64,000 nucleotides of DNA from Arcobacter sp. GTDB lineage: Bacteria > Campylobacterota > Campylobacteria > Campylobacterales > Arcobacteraceae. The notes beneath the pieces were generated by a model. That model saw only the letters and a list, made by a program, of their open reading frames with translations, had not been told where the DNA came from and did not search any database. Shown here in pieces: positions 42,256 to 51,207 of the stretch (positions within the stretch are counted from its first letter, which is position 1; each line of letters starts with the position of its first letter). The position numbers and the translations under genes were made by a program. The DNA is taken from positions 248,001-312,000 of the forward strand of contig PKUK01000001.1 of NCBI GenBank assembly GCA_002869535.1. Reading direction: 5' to 3'.

Positions 42256-42891
42256 TCAGCCACCAAAGAAACCAGATGATCTAGACCCAAAAGATGAACT
42301 AGATTTTGAAGAACTGCTTCCTCCAAAAAAGCCACTTTTTTTACTTGAAGTAGAAGTTTTACTTGAGCTAGCTGCTTTTGTAAATGAACTTTGACTTTTA
42401 GAGTATGTTTGAGGAGATTTATATTGTGTTCTTCTTTGTGATTGGAAATTCTGGTTGTTGAATAGTTTATTTCCTATCCATGAACCTATCATTGCACCAG
42501 CAATTGATGATAATAAAACTCCACCAAGTCCCATTCCACCACTTGACATTTCAGGGTTTGTTAATGGTGATGTTCCTGCTTCTATTTTTGCATTTTCTAC
42601 TTTTACAAGTTTATCTATCTCTTCTTGTGTTAATATTCGCTCACTTCCATCTGGTTTTCTTAAAACGACAGTAGTTTTAGTAGCAGGGAATTCATCTGCT
42701 ATGGCATATTGACCATTGGCACTCTCTTCAATGATTACAAAGGCACCTTGCTTTTGACTAGCATTCGTAAAAGCATCGTTTTGACCTTGTCTGTTATTTG
42801 AGCTATCTCCACAACCAACAAGTCCTGTAATTAAAATTGCACCTAATCCACCAACAATGGCATAGTCTGATATTTTTTTAATATGTTTCAT
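42256..42891 (-). CDS. UPF0323-family lipoprotein
   Basis: The 211-residue product has a lipoprotein signal (ILITGLVGC, Cys at 27). It has a segment on sensing/handling (GAFVIIEESANGQYAIADEFPATKTTVVLRKPDGSERIL), then a glycine-zipper-like GLGGVLLSSIAGAMIGSWIGNKLF, and a long Ser/Lys/Gly-rich tail. That order matches UPF0323 lipoproteins of Campylobacter. Function is not known. It is immediately upstream of the glutathionylspermidine synthase homologue. Confidence 0.85.
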   Translation of the reverse strand: MKHIKKISDYAIVGGLGAILITGLVGCGDSSNNRQGQNDAFTNASQKQGAFVIIEESANGQYAIADEFPATKTTVVLRKPDGSERILTQEEIDKLVKVENAKIEAGTSPLTNPEMSSGGMGLGGVLLSSIAGAMIGSWIGNKLFNNQNFQSQRRTQYKSPQTYSKSQSSFTKAASSSKTSTSSKKSGFFGGSSSSKSSSSFGSRSSGFFGG

Positions 42892-42988
42892 CTATTTCCT
42901 TTGTATTTTTTAAAATAAATATAAGTGTATCTATCTTATCAAAGTTCTATTAATTAAAAATGAATAGAACTCTATAAATATAAGCCTC

Positions 42989-43189
42989 TTATATCTCTTC
43001 TTCTTTATTCATAAAATTTTTGATTTTTTTATCAGTATTATATTGACTCAATGAATATACTGACCATAAAGCAGCAGGAAGCCAACCTATGATTGTAATT
43101 TGTAAAATTAAACAAATTATTCCAGCAATTGGCTTACCTATAGTAAAAAAGTTGAGCCATGGGATTAGAATAGCTAAAATTAATCTCAT
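42989..43189 (-). CDS. YqaE/Pmp3-family small membrane protein
   Basis: The 66-residue product has two membrane helices (MRLILAILIPWLNFFTIGKPIAGIICLILQITIIGWLPAALWSVY). The central glycine turn and the W-x-P-A-x-x-W-A/S pattern fit the Pmp3/YqaE proteolipid family. Family members affect membrane potential and salt tolerance in yeast and plants; the bacterial role is unclear. It follows aroE by 9 bases on the same strand. Confidence 0.75.
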   Translation of the reverse strand: MRLILAILIPWLNFFTIGKPIAGIICLILQITIIGWLPAALWSVYSLSQYNTDKKIKNFMNKEEEI

Positions 43190-43198
43190 AAAACTCTC

Positions 43199-44038
43199 TT
43201 ACTTTTGTTCTTCATCATCAATTATATCTTCAGATGGATCTTTTTTTAAAGCTTCTCTCATCACTCTAATTAAGCTTTCATCGGCTTTTGTGTCTGTAAA
43301 GAGTTCAAATGCAAGAACACCTTGGTATAAAAGCATATCTTCACCATCTTTTGCTTTTAAGCCTTCTGCTAGTGCTAGTTTTAAAAATGGAGTCTCTTTT
43401 CCATATATACAATCAAAAGCGTATTTTGCATTTAAAAAGATACTTTCAAGTGTAGTTTTTTTGATAGGGTAGTCATCATTATTTAGTCCTGCAGTTGTAG
43501 AGTTTACAATTAAATCATAATGATTCATTTGAAAATTACCCCAAGTATAAGTCTTAAAGCCTTGTTCTTTAAAAAAAACTAGCTTTTCAGCACTTCTATT
43601 TAGTATTATTACTTCAACATTTTCTTCTTTTAAAGCCATAGCTATAGCTTTTGCAGTACCACCAGCACCTAAAATAAGTACTGATTTGATTTTTCCAAAA
43701 TCACTTATAGCTTTCAAAAATCCTGGTGCATCTGTATTGTAAGCAAAAATCTTATCATCTTTTTTTACATAAGTGTTTACAGCTTCAATTTCATTTGCTA
43801 TTCCTACAACTTCATCAGCTAACTTAAAAGCATCCTCTTTATGAGGAACTGTTATATTAGCACCTTTAATATTTTCTGAATTAAAAATCTCTTTAATCTT
43901 CTTACCATCTGTTAATAAATACTTATCATAAAATGAGTTTAAATTTAGATGTTCAAAAGCACTGTTATGCATTTGAGGAGATTTTGAGTGTTCTATGGGA
44001 TTACCAAATATAAAAAATTTTTCTTTTTCTTGCGACAT
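43199..44038 (-). CDS. aroE: Shikimate dehydrogenase AroE
   Basis: The 279-residue product has FFIFGNPIEHSKSPQMHN (shikimate-binding Ser pair), GANITVPHKEDAF (catalytic Lys), NTDAPGFLKAI (Asp), the NADP-binding VLILGAGGTAKAIAMAL and NRSAEKL, and the C-terminal MLLYQGVLAFELF. It reduces 3-dehydroshikimate to shikimate for aromatic amino acids. The C-terminal tail is acidic. The ribosome binding site AAGGAAA supports the start. Confidence 0.95.
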   Translation of the reverse strand: MSQEKEKFFIFGNPIEHSKSPQMHNSAFEHLNLNSFYDKYLLTDGKKIKEIFNSENIKGANITVPHKEDAFKLADEVVGIANEIEAVNTYVKKDDKIFAYNTDAPGFLKAISDFGKIKSVLILGAGGTAKAIAMALKEENVEVIILNRSAEKLVFFKEQGFKTYTWGNFQMNHYDLIVNSTTAGLNNDDYPIKKTTLESIFLNAKYAFDCIYGKETPFLKLALAEGLKAKDGEDMLLYQGVLAFELFTDTKADESLIRVMREALKKDPSEDIIDDEEQK

Positions 44039-44135
44039 TGATTTCCTTAAAATAAAATCTGATTCTACCCAAAGATTAATAAGAGGATATTAAAAAAATT
44101 ATGATAAATTAATATAAAAAGAATTTGGGAAAAAT

Positions 44136-44807
44136 ATGGACACTATTAAAAAGATAATAACAACTAAAGATGATGGCAATGTAGCCTATCATGTAGATGA
44201 TTTGAAAAATAGTGTAGATAAAAATAGATTGAAACTCTCTCAAAAATATAATTTTGATATATCAAAATTGAGATATATGAACCAAGTTCATGGGGAAAAT
44301 ATAAAAATTGTTGATTTTAATTCACCTTTATTGATAGATAACTGTGATGCTTTGATTACTAAAGAGAAGAATCTACCTATAATGGTAATGGTAGCTGATT
44401 GTATACCTATATTATTAAGTGATAATAAAAAAGGTGTAATTGCAGTAGTTCATGCAGGAAGAAACTCTACTTTTTTAAATATAGTTCAAAAATCAGCACT
44501 TATGATGATAAAAGAACTAGAATGTAAGGTAGAAGATATAAATGCTTATTTTGGTCCATCTATACAAAAATGTTGTTATGAAGTTTCCCCTGAACTGGAA
44601 AATATTGCTATAAAATCTTTTGGAAAAGAGTTTTGTAAAAATAGATATCTTGATTTACAAGGAATAAATGTAAAACAACTCAATGATATTGGGGTGATGA
44701 ATATAGAAGTATCAAATATTTGTACAAAATGTTCCAATGAGCCATATTTTTCATATAGAAATAATAAAGATTGTGGAAGATTTTCAATAATAGGAGTTAT
44801 TGAATAA
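44136..44807 (+). CDS. pgeF: Peptidoglycan editing factor / laccase-domain protein PgeF (YfiH)
   Basis: The 223-residue product has the multicopper-polyphenol-oxidase-like (YfiH) motifs: MNQVHGENIKIVD, CDALITKEKNLPIMVMVADCIPILL, GVIAVVHAGR, AYFGPSIQKCCYEV and CTKCSNEPYFSYRNNKDCGRFS. The zinc ligands (His in NQVHG, Cys in ADC, His in VVHAG) are all present. Homologues act as purine nucleoside phosphorylases and as a factor that removes miscoupled muropeptides. It diverges from aroE. Confidence 0.9.
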   Translation: MDTIKKIITTKDDGNVAYHVDDLKNSVDKNRLKLSQKYNFDISKLRYMNQVHGENIKIVDFNSPLLIDNCDALITKEKNLPIMVMVADCIPILLSDNKKGVIAVVHAGRNSTFLNIVQKSALMMIKELECKVEDINAYFGPSIQKCCYEVSPELENIAIKSFGKEFCKNRYLDLQGINVKQLNDIGVMNIEVSNICTKCSNEPYFSYRNNKDCGRFSIIGVIE

Positions 44808-44954
44808 ATAAAAATGTATAAAAAATGTCAAAGTTATGTAAAAATAATGTAAAAAATACTTAAAAATAAATAAAACTAGCTAAAATTACTATAAAATATA
44901 ACTTTTAAGTTTCGATTGGTTACAATTTTACAAAAATAAATAAAGGGGTTATTT

Positions 44955-46214
44955 ATGAGTAAACCAGTAAGTAAAGAAGAAGCTTTAGATTATCACCAGT
45001 TTCCAAAACCGGGTAAATTGGAAATTGGAACTACAACAAAACTTGGAACACAAAGAGATTTAGCCTTGGCATATACACCAGGAGTTGCATTTCCTTGTTT
45101 AGAAATTGAAAAAGATCCAGATAATGCATTTAAATATACAGCTAAGAAAAATCTTGTTGCTGTTATATCAAATGGTACAGCTGTACTTGGTCTTGGTAAT
45201 ATTGGTGCAGTTGCATCAAAACCAGTTATGGAAGGTAAAGCTGTATTATTTAAAAAATTTGCTGCTGTTGATTCATTTGATATTGAAGTGGATGAAACAG
45301 ATGTTGATAAGTTTGTATCTATATGTAAGGCAATTTCACCAACATTTGGTGGTATTAACCTTGAAGATATTAAATCACCTGAGTGTTTTGAAATAGAGAG
45401 AAGATTAATAGAAGAGGTTGATATTCCAGTAATGCATGATGATCAACATGGAACAGCAATTATTACAACTGCTGGATTAATAAATGCTTGTGAAATCATA
45501 GGAAAAAAGCTTGAAGATTTAAAAGTTATTGTTGTAGGAGCAGGGGCTGCTGCTATTTCATGTGCTAGAATGTATAAAGCTGTTGGAGTAGAAAATATTA
45601 TTATGTGTGATTCTAAGGGTGTTATTCATGATGGTAGAGATGATTTAAATAAATATAAAAAAGAGTTTTCTATAAAAGATTCTTTGACAAAACTAGAAGC
45701 TTTTAGAGAGGCTGATGTAGTTTTAGGATTATCAAGACCTGGAACTTTTACTGAAGAACATATTGCTGTAATGGCTGATGAACCAATTGTATTTGCTTTA
45801 GCAAATCCAACTCCTGAACTTTTTCCAGATGATATATTTAAAATAAGAGATAAAGCAATAGTTGGAACTGGAAGAAGTGATTTTAATAATCAAGTAAATA
45901 ATGTACTTGGTTTTCCATTTATTTTTAGAGGAGCATTAGATGTTCAAGCTAAAAAAATAAATATGCAAATGAAAAAAGCAGCTGCTTATGCAATTGCAGA
46001 CTTAGCTAAAAAACCAGTTACTGCTGAAGTAAAAGCAATATTTGGAGATCATTTGACATTTTCAAAAGATTATATTATTCCTAAACCATTTGATAAAAGA
46101 CTTATTGTAGAAATCTCAAGTGCAGTTGCAAATGCAGCAGTAGAATCTGGTGTTTCAAGAGTAAAAGATTTTGATTTAGTAGCGTATAAAGAAGAGTTAG
46201 CACAAATGATTTAA
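44955..46214 (+). CDS. maeB: NAD(P)-dependent malic enzyme (short form)
   Basis: The 419-residue product has the malic enzyme core: LALAYTPGVAFPCLEI (catalytic Tyr), GTAVLGLGNIGAVASKPVMEGKAVLFK (catalytic Lys), INLEDIKSPECFEIERRL, DDQHGTAIITTAGLIN and VVGAGAAAISCARM (cofactor site). It decarboxylates malate to pyruvate. The phosphotransacetylase domain of long MaeB is absent, as in other 400-430-residue forms. The 147-base upstream gap is very AT-rich and holds a likely promoter near TATAAAATATAAC, with AAAGGGG as ribosome binding site. Confidence 0.94.
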   Translation: MSKPVSKEEALDYHQFPKPGKLEIGTTTKLGTQRDLALAYTPGVAFPCLEIEKDPDNAFKYTAKKNLVAVISNGTAVLGLGNIGAVASKPVMEGKAVLFKKFAAVDSFDIEVDETDVDKFVSICKAISPTFGGINLEDIKSPECFEIERRLIEEVDIPVMHDDQHGTAIITTAGLINACEIIGKKLEDLKVIVVGAGAAAISCARMYKAVGVENIIMCDSKGVIHDGRDDLNKYKKEFSIKDSLTKLEAFREADVVLGLSRPGTFTEEHIAVMADEPIVFALANPTPELFPDDIFKIRDKAIVGTGRSDFNNQVNNVLGFPFIFRGALDVQAKKINMQMKKAAAYAIADLAKKPVTAEVKAIFGDHLTFSKDYIIPKPFDKRLIVEISSAVANAAVESGVSRVKDFDLVAYKEELAQMI

Positions 46215-46220
46215 TAAAAA

Positions 46221-46262
46221 TAATGGTATTATTCCAATCTTAAAACGGGAATAATACTATTA
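46221..46262. terminator. Long hairpin between malic enzyme and purU
   Basis: TAATGGTATTATTCC (46221-46235) pairs with GGAATAATACTATTA (46248-46262) over 15 bp with one G-T wobble and a 12-nt loop. It begins 6 bases after the malic enzyme stop. There is no T run after it, so it may reduce rather than end transcription, or stabilise the 3' end. It ends 12 bases before the purU ATG. Confidence 0.5.
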
Positions 46263-46274
46263 TATGGGAATAAA

Positions 46275-47108
46275 ATGAAAGAGTACATACTTCTAATAAA
46301 CACTTCTGATTCAAAAGGTTTAGTATACAACGTATCTAAAGTTCTTTTTGCAAATAATTTAAATATTGAACAAAATGCTGAATATGTTGATGCTGAAACA
46401 AAAAAATTCTTTATGAGAACAGTAATAACCGGTGATGTAAATTCAAAAATTCTTTTAAAAGAGTTAACAGAAGTTCTACCTAAAGAGTCACAAGTTAAAC
46501 TAAGAGAAAAAGCAAAAAAAGATATTGTAATCCTTGCTACAAAAGAGTCACATGTTCTAGGTGATTTACTTATTAGATATCTTGATGGAGAGTTAGAAGC
46601 AAATATCAAAGCAGTAATTGCAAATCATGACTATCTTAAAGACTTAGTAGAGAAGTTTGACATTCCATTTCATTGTATAAGTGCAGAAGGCCTAGAGCGA
46701 GAAGCACATGAAGATTTAGTAATAGAAAAAATAAAAGAGTATAACCCAGAACTTATAGTTTTAGCTAAATATATGAGAATCTTAACTCCAAAATTTGTAC
46801 AAGAGTTTCCTCAACAAGTTTTAAATATCCATCACTCATTTTTACCTGCATTTATTGGAGCAAACCCTTATAAACAGGCACATCATAGAGGTGTTAAAAT
46901 TATAGGTGCTACAGCTCATTATGTTACTGATGATTTGGATGAAGGTCCAATTATTGCCCAAGATGTTGTTAGAGTTGATCATACATTTTCTTGGCAAGAT
47001 ATGAGAATCGCAGGGAAAAATGTAGAAAAAGTTGTATTATCAAATGCTTTACAACTCTTACTTGAAGACAAAGTTTTTGTTTATGGCAACAAAACGGTAA
47101 TTTTATAG
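46275..47108 (+). CDS. purU: Formyltetrahydrofolate deformylase PurU
   Basis: The 277-residue product has an N-terminal ACT domain (YILLINTSDSKGLVYNVSKVLFANNLNI) and a formyltransferase-like domain with DIVILATKESHVLGDLLIRY, LAKYMRILTPKFVQEFP, NIHHSFLPAFIGANPYKQAHHRGVKIIGATAHYVTDDLDEGPII (catalytic Asn, His, Asp). It hydrolyses 10-formyl-THF to formate and THF, supplying formate for PurT and balancing one-carbon pools. It overlaps trmL by one base. Confidence 0.95.
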   Translation: MKEYILLINTSDSKGLVYNVSKVLFANNLNIEQNAEYVDAETKKFFMRTVITGDVNSKILLKELTEVLPKESQVKLREKAKKDIVILATKESHVLGDLLIRYLDGELEANIKAVIANHDYLKDLVEKFDIPFHCISAEGLEREAHEDLVIEKIKEYNPELIVLAKYMRILTPKFVQEFPQQVLNIHHSFLPAFIGANPYKQAHHRGVKIIGATAHYVTDDLDEGPIIAQDVVRVDHTFSWQDMRIAGKNVEKVVLSNALQLLLEDKVFVYGNKTVIL

Positions 47109-47572
47109 TGTTTAATATTGTTTTATTAGAGCCTAGGATTCCAGGGAATGTGGGAACTATTGGGCGACTTGCTTTTGCTTTAAATTGTAGACTACACTTA
47201 ATAAAGCCATATGGCTTTGGTGAAATAACAGAAAAAGAAGTAAGACGAGCTGGACTTGATTATTGGTATGATTTAGATATTACTGAATATGAAAATATTG
47301 AAGAGTTTTGGTCTAAAAATCCACTTAATGATAGACATTTTTTTGCTACGACAAAAACACAGCAAGTATATTTTGAAGCTAATTATGAAGTAGGGGACTA
47401 CTTTTATTTTGGTAGAGAAGATGCAGGTTTACCTGAAGATTTATTAGCAAAAAATGAAAAAGGATGTATTACAATTCCTATGACAAATGATGCAAGAAGT
47501 CTAAATATGGCAAACTCCGTATCTATTATTGCATATGAAGCTCTAAGACAAAACTTTAAAGAGTTTAAATAA
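47108..47572 (+). CDS. trmL: tRNA (cytidine/uridine-34 2'-O)-methyltransferase TrmL
   Basis: The 154-residue SPOUT methyltransferase has FNIVLLEPRIPGNVGTIGRLAFALNCRLHLI, the central RRAGLDYW, YYFGREDAGLPEDLL (knot) and IPMTNDARSLNMANSVSIIAYE. It methylates the wobble nucleotide of certain leucine tRNAs. The start is a GTG overlapping the purU stop (TAGTG). It converges with the small minus-strand gene and overlaps it by 8 bases. Confidence 0.94.
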   Translation: MFNIVLLEPRIPGNVGTIGRLAFALNCRLHLIKPYGFGEITEKEVRRAGLDYWYDLDITEYENIEEFWSKNPLNDRHFFATTKTQQVYFEANYEVGDYFYFGREDAGLPEDLLAKNEKGCITIPMTNDARSLNMANSVSIIAYEALRQNFKEFK

Positions 47573-47798
47573 ACTCTTTTTTTGCTTTTTTTATAAGTTT
47601 TTTTATAGCTTTTCTTTTCTCTTCTAGTTTTTTCTCATCATTTTTCTTTTCACACTCTTTTAGCTTATCTTCTATGCTTTGTTTTTTATTATAGAGTTCT
47701 TTAATCATTCTATTAATTTCTACTGTATTCTCTTTTACCTCTTTTTTATCCCACGAAAAGTATGTTTTAAAAATTTTTACAAGTTTAGACATTTTCAT
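47565..47798 (-). CDS. Small charged coiled-coil protein
   Basis: The 77-residue product is rich in Lys and Glu with a clear helical repeat (IMIKELYNKKQSIEDKLKECEKKNDEKKLEEKRKAIKKLI begins at residue 30). There is no signal or TM. It overlaps the start of the upstream Na/Pi cotransporter by 14 bases, so it is co-translated with it. No family recognised; it might modulate the transporter, but that is only inferred. Confidence 0.55.
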   Translation of the reverse strand: MKMSKLVKIFKTYFSWDKKEVKENTVEINRMIKELYNKKQSIEDKLKECEKKNDEKKLEEKRKAIKKLIKKAKKEFI

Positions 47799-49548
47799 TA
47801 TTTTCTCCTAAAGTTCTTAATTTTGCATCATTTACAAATAGTATATTTGCTATTCTAAATAAATTTTTACTCATGTTTATTACACTTCCCGTATCATTTA
47901 TTAGTGAAGTTCCCATTTTAGGTGTAATCTTATCATTTCTTATTAATTCATCTATTTTTTTATTGAATTGTATCTCTAGTTCTTCTAAGTTATCTTTATA
48001 AACTTGAATTTGAGTTGATGTTTCTACATCATCTATATCTTTATTTCTTAATTGATTAGTCCGTAGAATATTTAGTGCTAACTCTTTTTTTAATGAGATG
48101 TATTCTGCTCTTATATATTCATTTTTACTATATAAATATATATTTATATTACGTTGAATATCTCTTGTATCTTTTAATATTTTTACAATTATATTTGAAG
48201 ATAGTCTTAACTGTCCAATATAAAAAAGCTGATGTTCATTCATATTACTTTGTGATCTTAATAGATAATCAATAATCTCACTATATAAAGATTTTAAATC
48301 ATTTTGATAAATTTCATCTAAATTAGTATCTATTTTAGCCGGATTTTTAATTGCATTGTCAATATCTTTTTCCTCATTTAAATTAGAAGTATGAATAGAT
48401 AGGGCATGAAGTATAGCTTTTTGTGCATTTTCATATAGGTGAAGAACTTCTTTTTGCACAGATACCATTGCATTGTAGGGTATCTTGATATTTGATTCAT
48501 CTAAATATATAGGTTTTGATGCTTTTTTGATTTTGTCTTTTATTAATTTTTTTGAAAGAGTAACAATAAAGGCAATAAATGGAAATAATATAACTATTCC
48601 TAAAAGATTAAATATAGTATGAAATAGTGCTAGTTTCATAGTGTAGTTTTCACTATCAATTCCAAAATATGGGGCTATTAAATCAACAAAATCTTTTAAT
48701 GTATAAATAAGAGCAACAGCAACAGCTGCAGTTATAATATTGAACACAAAATGTCCAAAAGCTAATCTTTTACCATTTTCATTTGAAGTTAAAGAGCCAA
48801 TTATTGCTGTAACTGTTGTACCAATATTTGCTCCAATAGCTAAGGCAATAGCATCGATATAAATTATATTTGCTCCGGAGAGAGCTGTAATAATAATAGC
48901 CATAGTTGCACTACTAGATTGTATAACTACAGTTGCAATTGCACCAATTATTATATATATAAAAATACCAGTAAATCCTCCAACAGAGTATGAAGCTAAA
49001 TTAATGGCATCTTTTAAGGTTTCAAATCCATCTTTCATATATGAAATACCTAAAAATATAAATCCAAGTCCAAGTAAAATATTTCCAAGTCCTATATATT
49101 TTTGACTTTTTGAAAATCTAAAAATAACACCAAAAATAATCAATGGCATTGCATATAAAGATATCTTTATCTTAAGTCCAAATGAAGAGACAATCCATGC
49201 TGTAGTAGTACTACCTAGGTTTGACCCAAAAACTATTGCCATACCTTGAGTTAGGGTAATTAGTTCTACTGTTAAAAATGAGATAACAATTACAGAGATT
49301 AAAGAAGAACTTTGAACTATCGAAGTAGTAACAAAACCTGTTAATACTGCTTTAATATTTGTAGAAGTAAACTTCTCTAAAACCTTTTCTAAAGTACCAC
49401 CTGAAAAGAGCTTAAAGCCATTTTCCATAAAGTGCATACCAATCATAAATATTGCAATACCAGTAGCTATTATTTTTATATTTTCACTTGAAATTATAAA
49501 ATAAGCTAAAAGAAGTAAAATTAGGGGTAGGGTTAATTTTTTAATCAT
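47785..49548 (-). CDS. Na/Pi-cotransporter family protein with C-terminal PhoU-like region
   Basis: The 587-residue product has about nine membrane helices in two inverted repeats. The family QSSS motifs are in VTTSIVQSSSLISVIVI and TVVIQSSSATMAIIIT, with the paired GSNLGSTTTAW and GANIGTTVTAI loops. Residues about 350-580 form a helical PhoU-like cytosolic domain. The family moves phosphate with sodium. It diverges from a response regulator. Whether it imports or exports phosphate is not shown. Confidence 0.9.
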   Translation of the reverse strand: MIKKLTLPLILLLLAYFIISSENIKIIATGIAIFMIGMHFMENGFKLFSGGTLEKVLEKFTSTNIKAVLTGFVTTSIVQSSSLISVIVISFLTVELITLTQGMAIVFGSNLGSTTTAWIVSSFGLKIKISLYAMPLIIFGVIFRFSKSQKYIGLGNILLGLGFIFLGISYMKDGFETLKDAINLASYSVGGFTGIFIYIIIGAIATVVIQSSSATMAIIITALSGANIIYIDAIALAIGANIGTTVTAIIGSLTSNENGKRLAFGHFVFNIITAAVAVALIYTLKDFVDLIAPYFGIDSENYTMKLALFHTIFNLLGIVILFPFIAFIVTLSKKLIKDKIKKASKPIYLDESNIKIPYNAMVSVQKEVLHLYENAQKAILHALSIHTSNLNEEKDIDNAIKNPAKIDTNLDEIYQNDLKSLYSEIIDYLLRSQSNMNEHQLFYIGQLRLSSNIIVKILKDTRDIQRNINIYLYSKNEYIRAEYISLKKELALNILRTNQLRNKDIDDVETSTQIQVYKDNLEELEIQFNKKIDELIRNDKITPKMGTSLINDTGSVINMSKNLFRIANILFVNDAKLRTLGENNENV

Positions 49549-49636
49549 AAGTAATTATATATAAATATTTCAGAAATTCAACTATTTTATAAGTTTTAGT
49601 GTAGAATTTTGTAAAAATATTGTAAAAAGATTAAAA

Positions 49637-50293
49637 ATGAGAATATTATTATTAGAAGATGATGAACTATTTGCTCAAACTATAGAAGATTTTTTAGATG
49701 ATGAGGGATTTATAGTTGATATTGCAAATGATGGAGAAAAAGCATTAGAATTAAATTATAAAAAAAACTATGATTTATATTTACTTGATATAAATGTACC
49801 AAAAATAAATGGATTAGAACTATTAAAAGACTTAAGAGAGTCTGGTGATAATACTCCAACTATATTTTTAACTTCTTACAAAGATAAAGAGACTTTAGAA
49901 CAGGGCTTTTTAAATGGAGCTGATGATTATTTAAAAAAGCCAATTGATTTGGATGAATTGATTTTAAGAATAAAATCTCTTTTAAAAAGAGCAGGGAAAC
50001 AGACTGAAACAATAGTATTGGGAGAAAATTTAGTTTTTAATCCAAGTGATAAGAGAGTTTATAAAGATGAAGTAGATATGAAACTACCTACAAAAGTTGT
50101 TGACTTATTAGAACTATTTTTAGAAAACAAAGATAAAATAGTCACAAAAGATATGATAGTAGACAAATTATGGTCTACGCAAGAGGATTATAGTGAAGGT
50201 TCAATAAGAGTATATATTAATCACGTAAAAAAAATATTTGTAAATGAAAAAATTATAAATATAAAAGGTATAGGATATAAACTTGAACAATAA
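49637..50293 (+). CDS. OmpR-family response regulator next to a TonB uptake cluster
   Basis: The 218-residue product has a receiver domain (EDDE at 7-10, Asp51 in LLDINVPK, Lys in LKKPIDLDEL) and winged-helix domain (KLPTKVVDLLELFLENKDKIVTKDMIVDKLW, ending IKGIGYKLEQ). It overlaps its kinase gene by 11 bases. GTAAAA occurs twice, 11 bp apart, at 49611 and 49622 just before the start and might be an autoregulatory site. Confidence 0.92.
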   Translation: MRILLLEDDELFAQTIEDFLDDEGFIVDIANDGEKALELNYKKNYDLYLLDINVPKINGLELLKDLRESGDNTPTIFLTSYKDKETLEQGFLNGADDYLKKPIDLDELILRIKSLLKRAGKQTETIVLGENLVFNPSDKRVYKDEVDMKLPTKVVDLLELFLENKDKIVTKDMIVDKLWSTQEDYSEGSIRVYINHVKKIFVNEKIINIKGIGYKLEQ

Positions 50294-51131
50294 AAGAAAG
50301 AACTTTTTAATTTCAAACTCTATTTTAATTGCATTTATAGTGATTATGGTTTTAGTTGCAAATTACTATTTAGTTTCAACCTTTGGCTTTAATCACGAGA
50401 CTTTTATAGCTATAACCTTAGTATTGATTATTTTTGCAATAATATTAAACTTTTTTTTAAGTAAGCCACTATATGAGCCACTTTTTAGAAGTGATGAGAA
50501 CTTGCAAAGAACTATAAAAGAGACACTCCATGAGCTTAATATTCCAGCCTCTACGATACAAGCAAATGCACAAATGCTAGAAAAAAATATAAAAGATGAG
50601 AAAAATATAAAAAGATTAAATAGAATTAAGCTAGCTACAAATGAACTTTTAAAACTATATAATCAAATGGAATATGAAATAAAAAAAGAGATAGATAGAA
50701 TCGATAAACAAGAGTTTTCTCTTGATGAAATAATAAACAACTCAATAGATAAATTTCAAGATATTAAAGGAAGTATATCTATTGAAAATAGTGTAAAAAA
50801 TAGAATAATCAATAGCGATAAAAATGGATTTCAAAAAATTATTGATAATCTTTTATCAAATGCTATAAAATATAACCATGAAAATGGAGTGGTTAAAATA
50901 AGTTTTGAAGACAATACTTTATCTATATTTAACACAGGAAAAACAATAGATACAAAAAACCTTTTTATTGTATTTGAACAATATTTCCAAGAAGACTCTA
51001 AAAATAGTGGTTTTGGCTTAGGTTTAAATATTGTAAAAGATTTTTGTGATAAAAATCAAATAGAAATCAAAATCGAACCAACTAAGAAGGGAACTTTAAT
51101 TCGCTTAAATCTTTCAAAAGGTATATCTTAA
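50283..51131 (+). CDS. Sensor histidine kinase with two TMs and no large sensor domain
   Basis: The 282-residue product has TM1 (about 8-31) and TM2 (about 39-59) joined by a very short loop, so it lacks a periplasmic sensor domain. HisKA has His83 in TLHELNIPAS; HATPase has IIDNLLSNAIKYNHENG, FNTGKTI and GFGLGLNIVKDFCD. It pairs with the preceding regulator, and the downstream TonB receptor cluster is the likely target. Sensing may occur within the membrane or through a partner protein. Confidence 0.88.
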   Translation: MNNKRKNFLISNSILIAFIVIMVLVANYYLVSTFGFNHETFIAITLVLIIFAIILNFFLSKPLYEPLFRSDENLQRTIKETLHELNIPASTIQANAQMLEKNIKDEKNIKRLNRIKLATNELLKLYNQMEYEIKKEIDRIDKQEFSLDEIINNSIDKFQDIKGSISIENSVKNRIINSDKNGFQKIIDNLLSNAIKYNHENGVVKISFEDNTLSIFNTGKTIDTKNLFIVFEQYFQEDSKNSGFGLGLNIVKDFCDKNQIEIKIEPTKKGTLIRLNLSKGIS

Positions 51132-51150
51132 ATTTATCTTATAAATAAAA

Positions 51151-51170
51151 ATTAACACTAAATTAACACT
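51151..51170 (+). promoter_or_regulatory. 11-bp-spaced direct repeat before the TonB receptor gene
   Basis: ATTAACACT is found at 51151-51159 and 51162-51170, a shift of 11 bp. OmpR-family regulators usually bind such tandem sites one helical turn apart. The site is 38 bases before the receptor ATG, beside the presumed promoter, and an OmpR-family regulator is encoded just upstream. Confidence 0.5.
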
Positions 51171-51207
51171 TTTAATTTATTATTCTTAAAAATTATTAAG
51201 GATAAGA

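Noticed and set aside
42161-42712. Three plus-strand ORFs opposite the UPF0323 gene
   Set aside because: Low-complexity antisense frames of a Ser/Lys-rich gene without start signals.
45106-45396. 96-residue ORF inside malic enzyme
   Set aside because: Leucine-rich out-of-frame shadow of a strongly conserved enzyme.
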